DNA of 10,987 bases, from contig JANYDR010000669.1 of NCBI GenBank assembly GCA_025363495.1, positions 1 to 10,987 on the forward strand, read 5' to 3'. Origin of the DNA: Cyclobacteriaceae bacterium (lineage in GTDB: Bacteria > Bacteroidota > Bacteroidia > Cytophagales > Cyclobacteriaceae). This document shows positions 1-6,982 of this stretch, piece by piece. Within the stretch, counting starts at the first letter, position 1, and each line of letters starts with the position of its first letter. Both the position numbers and the translations under genes were made by a program. The notes under the pieces were generated by a model. The model did no database searches, was not told the origin of the DNA, and saw only the letters and a list, made by a program, of their open reading frames with translations.

Positions 1-286
1 TGTACGTCGACTCATCAATTGAGAACGTGACAGGTTGATCAGGAAGATTTTTAAGTGTGTCCAGCAAAATGCGGGCGGGCACAGCAATATTTCCACGCTC
101 CTTCGATTCAACGTTGATCTCAGTAATCATAGATGTCTGAAGATCTGAAGCAGTGACGGTCAGGTGGCTCTTATCTATCTCAAAAAGGAAGTTCTCAAGA
201 ATAGGAACCACCGGGTTGGTGGTAATCACCCCGTTGATATAAGAGAGTTGCTTCAGCAGGTAGCTGGAGTTAACGATGAACTTCAT
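1..286 (-). CDS. dnaN: DNA polymerase III beta subunit (sliding clamp), N-terminal part, cut by the window edge
   Basis: The beta clamp is a ring-shaped homodimer that encircles DNA and tethers the replicative polymerase. Only the first 95 codons are present, from an ATG at 286-284 leftwards off the window. The translation opens MKFIVNSSYLLKQLSYINGV, followed by a stretch with NPVVPILENFLFEI and TASDLQTSM; this is the characteristic first domain of bacterial DnaN, with the PILENFL and TASDL blocks conserved in the family. No Shine-Dalgarno sequence precedes the ATG, as usual in Bacteroidota. It reads in the same direction as the gld operon but lies 113 nt beyond the DUF4340 stop, so it may have its own promoter; a short direct repeat lies in that gap. 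Identification is firm; C-terminal domains cannot be judged. Confidence 0.93.
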   Translation of the reverse strand, partial: MKFIVNSSYLLKQLSYINGVITTNPVVPILENFLFEIDKSHLTVTASDLQTSMITEINVESKERGNIAVPARILLDTLKNLPDQPVTFSIDESTY

Positions 287-307
287 GTAAATTCAGTGGT
301 TTTGGTT

Positions 308-361
308 ATAGCCCGCTAAGGTAGAAAGAAAATGGGTTTTGAAAATAGCCCGTCACTAAGG
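308..361. repeat. Imperfect direct repeat upstream of dnaN
   Basis: ATAGCCCGCTAAGG at 308-321 recurs at 345-361 as ATAGCCCG-TCA-CTAAGG, with a 3-nt insertion in the second copy. The copies start 37 nt apart and both lie in the 113-nt gap between the DUF4340 gene and dnaN. They could be a paired protein-binding site near the dnaN promoter, or the remnant of a local duplication. Seen directly; function is inference. Confidence 0.5.
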
Positions 362-399
362 AAAATGTGATATTTTAAATGATTTGACGTGATTGTTCT

Positions 400-1338
400 T
401 TACCGCGACTTAAAATATTCTCTGCTCCTGACAATCCCTGCAGCACTGGCTTTCTCCAGAACGACAATTTGCCCATCTCCCAGGCGTCCATAAATTCTGG
501 CATCTTTCCTCCTGGGGGTAAACAGCTCAAGCACGTATGATCGGTTTGCAATATCTTTAATTTCCAGACGCACGGAAGGAACAGAAGAAATAACGCTATC
601 TACTCCAGATTGATCACGAGTTATAAAGCGCTCCGCAAAGAGTAAAGAAACCGCATCGAGATAGTTGTTCAATTTAGTTGTATCGACTACCGCCATATCC
701 TTAACTCCGAAATAGTGATCTTTCATCTCAATTTCAAAATTCTCTTTTACATCTTTAGAATAAGTTGATGTCAGTGATCTAAAGTTCCTCCAATTGAAAT
801 CAAAAATCCTTTTGTTTCTCCATCCACTTTCATCCAACTCCAAAATACCTGCAACATATACTCTATAACCTGGAATGATTATACTATATGGCTGACTGTC
901 TCCAGCCTTTAAAAACCAGGTCTCTGTTTTCAATACATTACCTCCGGCAAGAAAATCTCCTATCTTCTCCCCTGCTGAAGAAAGAATAATGTGAGTACCC
1001 GTTTTTTCCAACATCGACTTTACAGAATCCTTAATCGATGTAGCAACAGGTCTTTTTGGTTCAACTTGAGCGAGGGTAGCAAACAAAACCTTAATCATGC
1101 GGGCATCGGCATTCCACTGATCATTTACTTTCCACTGATTATTTTCAAATTTCAATTTTATCGTACGACCAGATGATTGCAGCGTCACCTGATCAATTTT
1201 TTCCGTGTTAGCAACTTTAAATAACTCCCGGTTAATGTCAAGTTTATCCTCTTCCGATGCAGATACGTATAACCCACCACTTATCGACAGTAAGAGTATC
1301 AACGAGATTAATAGGTATCTGTTTCTATTTTTTTGCAT
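400..1338 (-). CDS. DUF4340-like membrane-anchored protein, last gene of the gldAFG operon
   Basis: This 312-residue protein begins with a single hydrophobic segment at about residues 7-28 after a basic MQKNRNR start, so it is either a signal anchor or a secreted protein facing the periplasm. The rest is soluble and beta-rich, with a block at about 45-75 (VTLQSSGRTIKLKFENNQW...) typical of DUF4340 proteins, which often lie directly after GldG-like ABC auxiliary subunits. The ATG at 1338-1336 sits 5 nt after the gldG stop, so it is almost certainly co-transcribed and possibly translationally coupled. I infer an accessory role with the GldAFG transporter; no catalytic motif is visible. The family assignment rests on the N-terminal repeat style and on context, so it is less sure than its neighbours. 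Confidence 0.78.
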   Translation of the reverse strand: MQKNRNRYLLISLILLLSISGGLYVSASEEDKLDINRELFKVANTEKIDQVTLQSSGRTIKLKFENNQWKVNDQWNADARMIKVLFATLAQVEPKRPVATSIKDSVKSMLEKTGTHIILSSAGEKIGDFLAGGNVLKTETWFLKAGDSQPYSIIIPGYRVYVAGILELDESGWRNKRIFDFNWRNFRSLTSTYSKDVKENFEIEMKDHYFGVKDMAVVDTTKLNNYLDAVSLLFAERFITRDQSGVDSVISSVPSVRLEIKDIANRSYVLELFTPRRKDARIYGRLGDGQIVVLEKASAAGIVRSREYFKSR

Positions 1339-1343
1339 GCTTG

Positions 1344-3053
1344 TTATTCATTTCCAATAGCCATTTTCTTTTCAAAGCTACCATACTTTCTCTTTCTCAT
1401 GTATGCCTTCAAAATTCCAAAAAGTATGATTGCCAGAATTGGAAGAGCAAGATTGATCGATTGCCACATCATCCTGCTGTTCTTAATCTTTTCTTTATCG
1501 AGCGGTCTGACTTTAACTTCTTTATTGCGCGCGCCGATTAATCCGGAATCGTCTGCCAGGTAGGCCACCATATTGCGAATCAATTCCTGATTGGAAAAGG
1601 TATAGCCAGAAAAGCTATCGAAGCCCAGTGGTTGTGGTTGTCCAGTTCTGAAATTAATGTCATTACGCGCCAAATCACCATCGGATACCACTATCAATTT
1701 GGAATACACCCCATCTGCTTTAAAGCCAGATGAATCAACTCCATCGGGAAGGAACCTGTTTTTATAAAGAGAAGAAAACTTTCCCTCTAATAAATATGCC
1801 AAAACAAAGGGTCCCTCAGAAAAAGCTTCCGGCTTTTCTTTACGAAGGTCAGCCACATTGATCTTGACAGGAGCTGTAAGATTTCTTGAATAACCCGAAG
1901 AAAATAATAAGGGTGTCTTGCGTATCCCAACAGCTTTCACCGAATCAATACTGCTCACAAATTTTAAAGCACTCATGTCCAGGTTACGCGTGACCGGATG
2001 ATCGGCGTAATGATTGATCAATGGAAAGAACGGCCACTCAATGGGAGTCATCTGGGGTTTACCATTAAGATTCCCCGTGACAACAGGGTACCTCAGAGAA
2101 ACACGATCTTGCACCAGGTCCTGGTTGATACGAACACCATAGTGAAACAACTGATCTTCAAGGCCAGTTTGGTAAGGCAATGCAAAATAGTTCTCGCTTG
2201 AAGCACTGTCCATCGATGCATTCAACGGATCAATCAGCAGGAGCAACTTACCACCCCGCAGCAGGAATTGATCTATTGCGTATTTGTCACTTTCAGAAAA
2301 TGACCTCGTTGGCTTTGACACAACCAGCACATCGTATTCGCGAAGGGGAAATTCTTTATCAATATGAATATTAAAGACATCGTATGACTCAAGAAGGTTA
2401 TTTTCAAGGCTCGCGGTCTGCAGGCTATCCAATTCACCATGCCCTGTTACAAACCCGATTTTTTTTCTATCTACTACAGAAAGGGATTGAATCGCATTAG
2501 CCAATTCAAATTCAAGACCCTCAATAGATTGGTTCAATACTTCCTCCGATCCCTTAGCCCTGTCACCCTTCAGCAACATGATCCCTTTCTCAACTCCACT
2601 ATATGAAATCAAAGCCCCAGGAAATACGAGTTTCTCTGAACGTTGCCCGTCTTTATTATCAATAATATTCGTTGGCTGTATTCCTTTCGCTGCAAGTGAC
2701 GCCATGAATTCACGCTGTGCGCTTTGACCAACGGCGGTAGCGGGATTTATAAAACTGAAGTGGACCTTATTATTGGAATAAACTCTGAACTCCTCCAGCG
2801 TTTCACCGACAGCCTTCCGCAATCTTCTGAAAGGAGCATTCAGGTCACCTTCGAGATAAACCTCCACATAAACATCATCATCGAGGGATTGCAAAAGATC
2901 CTTTGTTGGCTGCTTGATTGTATATCTCTTTTCTTCGGTCAGGTCGATCCTGAAAAAGTAAAACGTTCCCAACTGACTAAGCACGACGGCAAGCACCAAT
3001 CCGTTGGCCAGCAGTAGAAGATCACCAATTTTCTTGCTTTCCCACTTTACCAT
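1344..3053 (-). CDS. gldG: Gliding motility ABC transporter auxiliary subunit GldG
   Basis: This 569-residue protein has a transmembrane segment near the N-terminus (about 10-33), followed by the RIDLTEEKRYTI block typical of GldG and related ABC_transp_aux proteins. A large extracytoplasmic region contains the conserved GHGE motif at residues 204-207 (in GFVTGHGELDS). A second membrane segment at about 534-552 is followed by a short, strongly basic cytoplasmic tail (AYMRKRKYGSFEKK). Known biology: in Flavobacterium johnsoniae GldG works with GldF and GldA as an ABC transporter linked to gliding; the transported substrate is unknown. Its ATG at 3053 overlaps the end of gldF by 7 nt, which suggests translational coupling. 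Length and domain order fit the family. The start is well fixed by the overlap. Confidence 0.93.
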   Translation of the reverse strand: MVKWESKKIGDLLLLANGLVLAVVLSQLGTFYFFRIDLTEEKRYTIKQPTKDLLQSLDDDVYVEVYLEGDLNAPFRRLRKAVGETLEEFRVYSNNKVHFSFINPATAVGQSAQREFMASLAAKGIQPTNIIDNKDGQRSEKLVFPGALISYSGVEKGIMLLKGDRAKGSEEVLNQSIEGLEFELANAIQSLSVVDRKKIGFVTGHGELDSLQTASLENNLLESYDVFNIHIDKEFPLREYDVLVVSKPTRSFSESDKYAIDQFLLRGGKLLLLIDPLNASMDSASSENYFALPYQTGLEDQLFHYGVRINQDLVQDRVSLRYPVVTGNLNGKPQMTPIEWPFFPLINHYADHPVTRNLDMSALKFVSSIDSVKAVGIRKTPLLFSSGYSRNLTAPVKINVADLRKEKPEAFSEGPFVLAYLLEGKFSSLYKNRFLPDGVDSSGFKADGVYSKLIVVSDGDLARNDINFRTGQPQPLGFDSFSGYTFSNQELIRNMVAYLADDSGLIGARNKEVKVRPLDKEKIKNSRMMWQSINLALPILAIILFGILKAYMRKRKYGSFEKKMAIGNE

Positions 3054-3775
3054 GACCGGCTGGATAAAACGGTTTTTGTCGACAGGAGCATGAGCCCTCC
3101 GATGCTGAAAAAATAAATGAGGTCACGGCTGTCAATCAATCCCTTGCTCATGGATTCATAGTGATACAGTATTCCGAATTGTTTGATACGCAACGAGATT
3201 TTTCCATCACTTATGAGTGATGCTACAGAATCCACTCCTGTATAGAAAACATAACAAAAAAAGGCAGCAATAATGAAGGAGACAATTTGATTAGGTGTAA
3301 TTGAGGAGGCGAGCACTCCGATAGAACAAAATATTCCACCGAGCAAGATCATTCCTATAAAAGAGCCTGCTACACCAGGTGTATCAATATTGCCCGTGGG
3401 ATTCCCCAGTTGATAAAGTGTGAAGTAGTAAATTAATGTGGGCGCCAGGGAAACAACCACCAACATGAAGGCTGCAAGAAATTTCCCCAGAACAATATCA
3501 AGTTCTGTCAGCGGCTTGGTCATTAGTAATTCCAGGGTGCCAAGCTTTCTTTCCTCGGCAAAGCTCCGCATTGTAATAGCGGGAACGAGAAAAATAAGGA
3601 CGTACGGACCGAATGAAAAAAGTGTGCTCATGTCGGCATATCCATAATCCAGCACAGATGTGTCTTTGAACACCCACATAAGCAGGCCCATTACGATCAG
3701 GAAAACGCCCATCACCATGTAACCAATGAGGGAGTTGAGAAAACTGTTGAACTCTTTAAAGAAAATATGACCCAT
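3047..3775 (-). CDS. gldF: Gliding motility ABC transporter permease GldF
   Basis: This 242-residue integral membrane protein is of the ABC-2 permease type. Hydrophobic segments appear at about 17-36, 52-68, 97-120, 133-155, 160-180 and near the C-terminus, consistent with six spans. The cytoplasmic loop after the second span carries FAEERKLGTLELLMTKPLTE (residues 72-91), the EE-x3-GTLE-LL signature of ABC-2 permeases that contacts the ATPase. It should form the membrane channel for GldA, with GldG as the auxiliary subunit. The ATG at 3775 follows the gldA stop by only 1 nt and the end overlaps gldG by 7 nt, so the three subunits are tightly co-expressed. Length is normal for GldF and nothing appears broken. 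Confidence 0.93.
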   Translation of the reverse strand: MGHIFFKEFNSFLNSLIGYMVMGVFLIVMGLLMWVFKDTSVLDYGYADMSTLFSFGPYVLIFLVPAITMRSFAEERKLGTLELLMTKPLTELDIVLGKFLAAFMLVVVSLAPTLIYYFTLYQLGNPTGNIDTPGVAGSFIGMILLGGIFCSIGVLASSITPNQIVSFIIAAFFCYVFYTGVDSVASLISDGKISLRIKQFGILYHYESMSKGLIDSRDLIYFFSIGGLMLLSTKTVLSSRSW

Positions 3776-3776
3776 G

Positions 3777-4694
3777 CTATTTCTTTTCTGTTGCAGTAAG
3801 CTGGCTGAACACTGACTCCAGTGAATTTTCCTCTTGCTTTAACTCTATTAATGAAAGATTCTTTTCAACGGCAAACCTAACGAGCAACGGACGAATGTCT
3901 TTACCCTTTACAACCTTCAACTGAAAACGAAAATTTTCCAATTGTCTGGCATGTTCCACATCTTCCAACTGCATCAGATCCTGAGCAGAGATTTCATTTG
4001 CAAACTCAACCACTAAATGATTTCCGGCACCTTGCAAAAGATTACCAAGACGATCGTCCGCCACAATTCTCCCTTTGTTGATTACTACTACCCTATCGCA
4101 TAATGCCTCTACTTCCTGAAGGATGTGCGTGGAAAAAAGAACGGTTTTATCTTTGCTTACAGTTTTTATCAATCTCCTTATTTCTATTAATTGATTAGGG
4201 TCTAACCCTGAAGTAGGCTCATCGAGCACCAATACTTTTGGATTATGAATGAGCGCCTGGGCCAGACCCACACGCTGGCGGAATCCTTTTGAAAGCATCC
4301 CGATTCTTTTATTCTGTTCATCAGTAAGTCCGCAAAGGCGAACCATTTCAAAGACCCGCTCCTTTCTGACAGACGACGCCAAACCATAAATACCGGCCAT
4401 GAAATTAAGATATTCATGCACGTACATGTCAAGGTAAAGAGGGTTGTGCTCCGGAAGATATCCCGTTTTTCTTTTCACTGACATGGGATTATCGATAACG
4501 CTTTCGCCCTCCACCTCCACCGTCCCTTCCGTCGGAGGCAGGAACCCGGTAATGATCTTCATTGTCGTCGATTTGCCGGCACCGTTGGGACCCAGGAACC
4601 CTACTATCTCTCCTTCATTAACTGAAAAAGAGACCTGGTCAACGGCCTTTTGCTGACCGTATTGCTTCGTGAGGTTGAAAACTTTTATCGACAT
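3777..4694 (-). CDS. gldA: Gliding motility ABC transporter ATP-binding protein GldA
   Basis: This cytoplasmic ATPase energises the GldF/GldG complex. With the start I chose, it has 305 residues and a complete nucleotide-binding domain: Walker A GPNGAGKS at 35-42, a YLPE Q-loop region at 79-82 (Glu in place of Gln, common in this ABC-2 subgroup), signature LSKGFRQ at 134-140, Walker B VLVLDEP at 154-160, D-loop SGLD at 162-165 and switch His190. The C-terminal 80 or so residues form the extra domain usual in these drug/GldA-type ATPases. The frame stays open upstream to a TTG at 4718, but the ATG at 4694 gives the normal family N-terminus (MSIKVFNLTKQYG). The gene heads the operon gldA-gldF-gldG-DUF4340. 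A weak promoter match lies just upstream. It could be called a generic CcmA-type ATPase, but its neighbours make GldA the best name. Confidence 0.92.
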   Translation of the reverse strand: MSIKVFNLTKQYGQQKAVDQVSFSVNEGEIVGFLGPNGAGKSTTMKIITGFLPPTEGTVEVEGESVIDNPMSVKRKTGYLPEHNPLYLDMYVHEYLNFMAGIYGLASSVRKERVFEMVRLCGLTDEQNKRIGMLSKGFRQRVGLAQALIHNPKVLVLDEPTSGLDPNQLIEIRRLIKTVSKDKTVLFSTHILQEVEALCDRVVVINKGRIVADDRLGNLLQGAGNHLVVEFANEISAQDLMQLEDVEHARQLENFRFQLKVVKGKDIRPLLVRFAVEKNLSLIELKQEENSLESVFSQLTATEKK

Positions 4695-4705
4695 GGATGT
4701 GGGCA

Positions 4706-4738
4706 CAAAATAAAGCAAAAGAAGAAGAAGTCTCTCAA
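4706..4738 (-). promoter_or_regulatory. Candidate Bacteroidota-type promoter for the gldA operon
   Basis: On the minus strand a TTG (4738-4736) is followed after 22 nt by TTATTTTG (4713-4706), a 7-of-8 match to the -7 consensus TAnnTTTG. If used, transcription would start only a few bases before the ATG at 4694, giving an almost leaderless mRNA. AT-rich sequence makes chance matches likely. Confidence 0.3.
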
Positions 4739-4800
4739 CCTGTTCCGAATAAGGTCGTTACGGTAGTTAAAGGTCACCTCTTGTAAACCTGGAACATTAA

Positions 4801-4831
4801 TTGCCGTTCACTGGAAAATTGAAGAAATTTG
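4801..4831 (+). promoter_or_regulatory. Candidate Bacteroidota-type promoter for the redoxin gene
   Basis: TTG at 4801-4803 is followed, after a 20-nt spacer, by GAAATTTG at 4824-4831, which matches TAnnTTTG at all positions but the first. The predicted start of transcription is about 10 nt before the ATG at 4849. Spacing is close to the usual value for the primary sigma factor of Bacteroidota. No other good match lies in this divergent spacer on the plus strand. Confidence 0.4.
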
Positions 4832-4848
4832 TACTGCTTTTTTGAATT

Positions 4849-6291
4849 ATGAAGACACTATCGACATTCCTGCTGGTTCTGACTTACCTCTGCTCTTTTG
4901 GGCAGACGGGTTATAAAATTGACATCAAGGTTAAAGGCCTGAAAGACACCACTGCGTTCCTCGGCTATTCAATTGGGGAATCCAAGTACCTGCGGGACAC
5001 TGCCCTTGTAAATGGTCTTGGCTCATTTTCATTTGATGGAAAGGAAAAACTTCCCCAGGGCGTCTATTTCATCGTACTGAAGAATACGCCAATTTTTGAA
5101 ATAGCTGTGAGTGATCAACAGCACTTCAGTCTGGAAACAAGTACAGATGACTATATAAAAAATATGAAAGTAAAAGGCGATGAAGATAATCGCTTATTCT
5201 TTGAGAATATGAATTTTAATATTGAGCGACACGCTGAAGCTGAGCCATTCATAAAGATTTTAAAAGACAGCACCTTAAAAGAGGAACAAAAGAAAGAAGC
5301 AAGGGAAGCTTTTCAAAAAATCAATCAGAGAGTCATGAACTTTCAGAATGAGATCATTAATAAACATCCCGCAACATTAACAGCACGCTATCTTAAGGCC
5401 ACCAAACAGATTGAAATTCCCGACCCGCCGAAGAAAGCTGACGGCTCTATTGATTCTACATTTCAATTGCGTTATTACAGGCAACACTTTTTTGACAACT
5501 TCAACCTTGCCGATGATGCGCTTATCCACCTACCGCAACCCCTGTACTCACAAAAAATTAACGAGTACCTGGATAAACTTTACTTACAGACCCCTGATAG
5601 CCTGATGACCGCAATTGACGGCATTGCTTTAAAGGCATTGAAAAATCAGGAGACATATAAGTATCTGATCTGGACGTGTGTTTATAAATATCAAAGACCT
5701 TCCATCATGGGACTGGATGAAGTCTACGTGAGACTTGTTGATAAATACTTCCTCTCCGGCGCAATGGATTACTGGATCAATGACTCGCTTAAGAAAAACC
5801 TAAAAGAATTGGCTGACAAACTTCGCGGAAGCCTTATTGGAAAAACAGGCGCTGACCTTATTATGCAGGACCAGAACTTCCAGCAGAAATCATTATACGG
5901 AATTAAGAAGAAGTATACTGTGCTTTACATCTTTGATCCCGACTGTGGACATTGCCGCACCGAGTCACCAAAGCTTGTTGATTTTTACAATAGAGATAAA
6001 ATAAAGTTCAACATGGAGGTCTTTGCCGTAAGTCTTGATACTTCAATGCAGAAAATGCGCAATTATATTAAGGAGATGAAAATGACCTGGACAACGGTTA
6101 ACGGACCCAGAAGTTATGTGGGGCCGGTGAACAAGTTCTACTATGCTGAAACAACTCCTTCGGTCTACGTGCTGGATGAAAAAAAGAAGATAATCGCCAA
6201 GGGACTTCCTGTAGATAAACTGGAAGATTTTTTGATCAATTATGAGAAATTTCAACAGAGGAAAGCGGCCCTGAAACAGAAAGGGACATGA
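4849..6291 (+). CDS. Secreted thioredoxin-like (TlpA/redoxin family) protein with DUF4369/DUF5106-like N-terminal regions
   Basis: This 480-residue protein has a signal peptide (MKTLSTFLLVLTYLCSFGQ, cleavage probably near residue 19). The signal lacks a good lipobox, so it is more likely a soluble periplasmic protein than a lipoprotein. Residues about 22-120 are a beta-rich DUF4369-like domain, about 125-335 a helical DUF5106-like region, and about 336-470 a thioredoxin fold. The redox site is C366-G-H-C369 in YIFDPDCGHCRTESP, and the cis-proline is P437 in ETTPSVYVL. CGHC is the disulfide-isomerase style pair, suggesting a fairly oxidising thiol-disulfide exchange role; the partner protein is unknown. 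It is divergent from gldA and has no tight neighbour downstream (132-nt gap). Nothing looks truncated. The thioredoxin part is certain; the two N-terminal domain names are from pattern memory. Confidence 0.87.
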   Translation: MKTLSTFLLVLTYLCSFGQTGYKIDIKVKGLKDTTAFLGYSIGESKYLRDTALVNGLGSFSFDGKEKLPQGVYFIVLKNTPIFEIAVSDQQHFSLETSTDDYIKNMKVKGDEDNRLFFENMNFNIERHAEAEPFIKILKDSTLKEEQKKEAREAFQKINQRVMNFQNEIINKHPATLTARYLKATKQIEIPDPPKKADGSIDSTFQLRYYRQHFFDNFNLADDALIHLPQPLYSQKINEYLDKLYLQTPDSLMTAIDGIALKALKNQETYKYLIWTCVYKYQRPSIMGLDEVYVRLVDKYFLSGAMDYWINDSLKKNLKELADKLRGSLIGKTGADLIMQDQNFQQKSLYGIKKKYTVLYIFDPDCGHCRTESPKLVDFYNRDKIKFNMEVFAVSLDTSMQKMRNYIKEMKMTWTTVNGPRSYVGPVNKFYYAETTPSVYVLDEKKKIIAKGLPVDKLEDFLINYEKFQQRKAALKQKGT

Positions 6292-6423
6292 GCTAAAACT
6301 CTTCAGGCTGACAATTCATACACCAATTCCGCTGTTTTAATACGTTTTCGTAAAAATTAACGGCTTCCGATGCAACTATTTGCCCCGTTGAGAGTATCTA
6401 AGGTGTACTTATTAATCTAAACT

Positions 6424-6888
6424 ATGGCACTTCTCGATTCGTTATTCGGCAAAAAGAAAAAAGAATTCCGCGCCACGTGCGGCATCACAAAAGAACCTCT
6501 TGAAAAAGGATACGGATATTTATTGACTACGTCTCAGATTGTTTCGAGCAAAAAGTACTGGGACCTTGTTATGACAGAGCCGGAGACTCTCTCCTACACT
6601 ATTTCACATTTTAAGAACCAGACCAGCGGCACCCAGATGCGGTCGATGATCTTTGAAAAATATGCTTCCGTTGAGAAACCCTGGATCGTTTCAGATTCTG
6701 TTATCAATTATTTTGAAGTCGACAAGAACACCGCACGGGAGAACGCAAAAAAGTGGTGGGAACTTGAAGGAAATTATAAGCCATCAAATACCGGTCGTGC
6801 TGACGGCACGTTAGATGCGGATGCATTTCTGCTGTGGAAAAATTATGCAATACTGGAAGCGGGACGGGAAAAGGTGAAGGCAGCTTAG
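6424..6888 (+). CDS. Uncharacterised 154-residue protein
   Basis: I do not recognise this protein. It has no signal peptide or membrane segment, so it is probably cytoplasmic. It opens MALLDSLFGKKKKEFRATCGITKEPLEKGYGYLLTT at residues 1-36, with a basic KKKK patch at 10-13 and its only cysteine at 19. It then alternates short beta-like and helical segments and is rich in aromatics, including W111-W112 in NAKKWWELEG. The CGIT-KEPLEKGYGYLLTT stretch is reminiscent of a zinc-knuckle protein that has lost its second cysteine, but this is only an impression. The frame is well used, with normal codon choice for the window, and starts at an ATG without a Shine-Dalgarno sequence. It stands alone: 132 nt after the redoxin and convergent with the prenyl synthase gene. 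Real gene, function unknown. Confidence 0.8.
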   Translation: MALLDSLFGKKKKEFRATCGITKEPLEKGYGYLLTTSQIVSSKKYWDLVMTEPETLSYTISHFKNQTSGTQMRSMIFEKYASVEKPWIVSDSVINYFEVDKNTARENAKKWWELEGNYKPSNTGRADGTLDADAFLLWKNYAILEAGREKVKAA

Positions 6889-6981
6889 AAGCTGAAAGTT
6901 TAAAGCTAAAAGCTTAAAGCAAAATTCCCCAATAGCAATCTTAATCTGCTTTAAACTTTCCACTTTTCACTCTAAGCTTTT
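6887..6981. repeat. Two interleaved inverted repeats between convergent genes; possible bidirectional terminator
   Basis: GAAAGTTTAAAGC at 6894-6906 is the exact reverse complement of 6948-6960 (13 bp, 41-nt loop), with partial pairing continuing outwards. A second perfect pair, AAAAGCTTA at 6908-6916 and TAAGCTTTT at 6973-6981, overlaps it in A-B-A'-B' order. The spacer is built from AAGCT-like units. Its position between two facing stop codons (6888 and 6983) fits a bidirectional terminator, although there is little GC in the stems. The first ten bases, AGAAGCTGAA (6887-6896), recur exactly at 8032-8041, beyond the start of the next gene. Confidence 0.6.
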
Positions 6982-6982
6982 A

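Noticed and set aside
4202..4656. Open frames of 70-76 codons on both strands inside gldA.
   Set aside because: They are shadows of gldA, whose frame holds every ABC ATPase motif; the alternative products resemble nothing and have no start signals.
4695..4718. Eight-codon N-terminal extension of GldA from an upstream TTG.
   Set aside because: The extension (LYFVPTS) is not part of the usual family N-terminus, and the ATG at 4694 gives the standard distance to Walker A. The extension would also overlap the candidate promoter.
4719..4848. Possible riboswitch or attenuator in the gldA/redoxin spacer.
   Set aside because: No stable GC-containing stem or leader peptide is evident, and both predicted transcripts would have leaders of only a few to about ten nucleotides.
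6335..6360. Possible terminator hairpin after the redoxin gene (TACG-TTTT-CGTA at 6341-6352).
   Set aside because: The stem is only 4 bp before mismatches, and an A-rich rather than T-rich tail follows, so it does not look like an intrinsic terminator on the plus strand.
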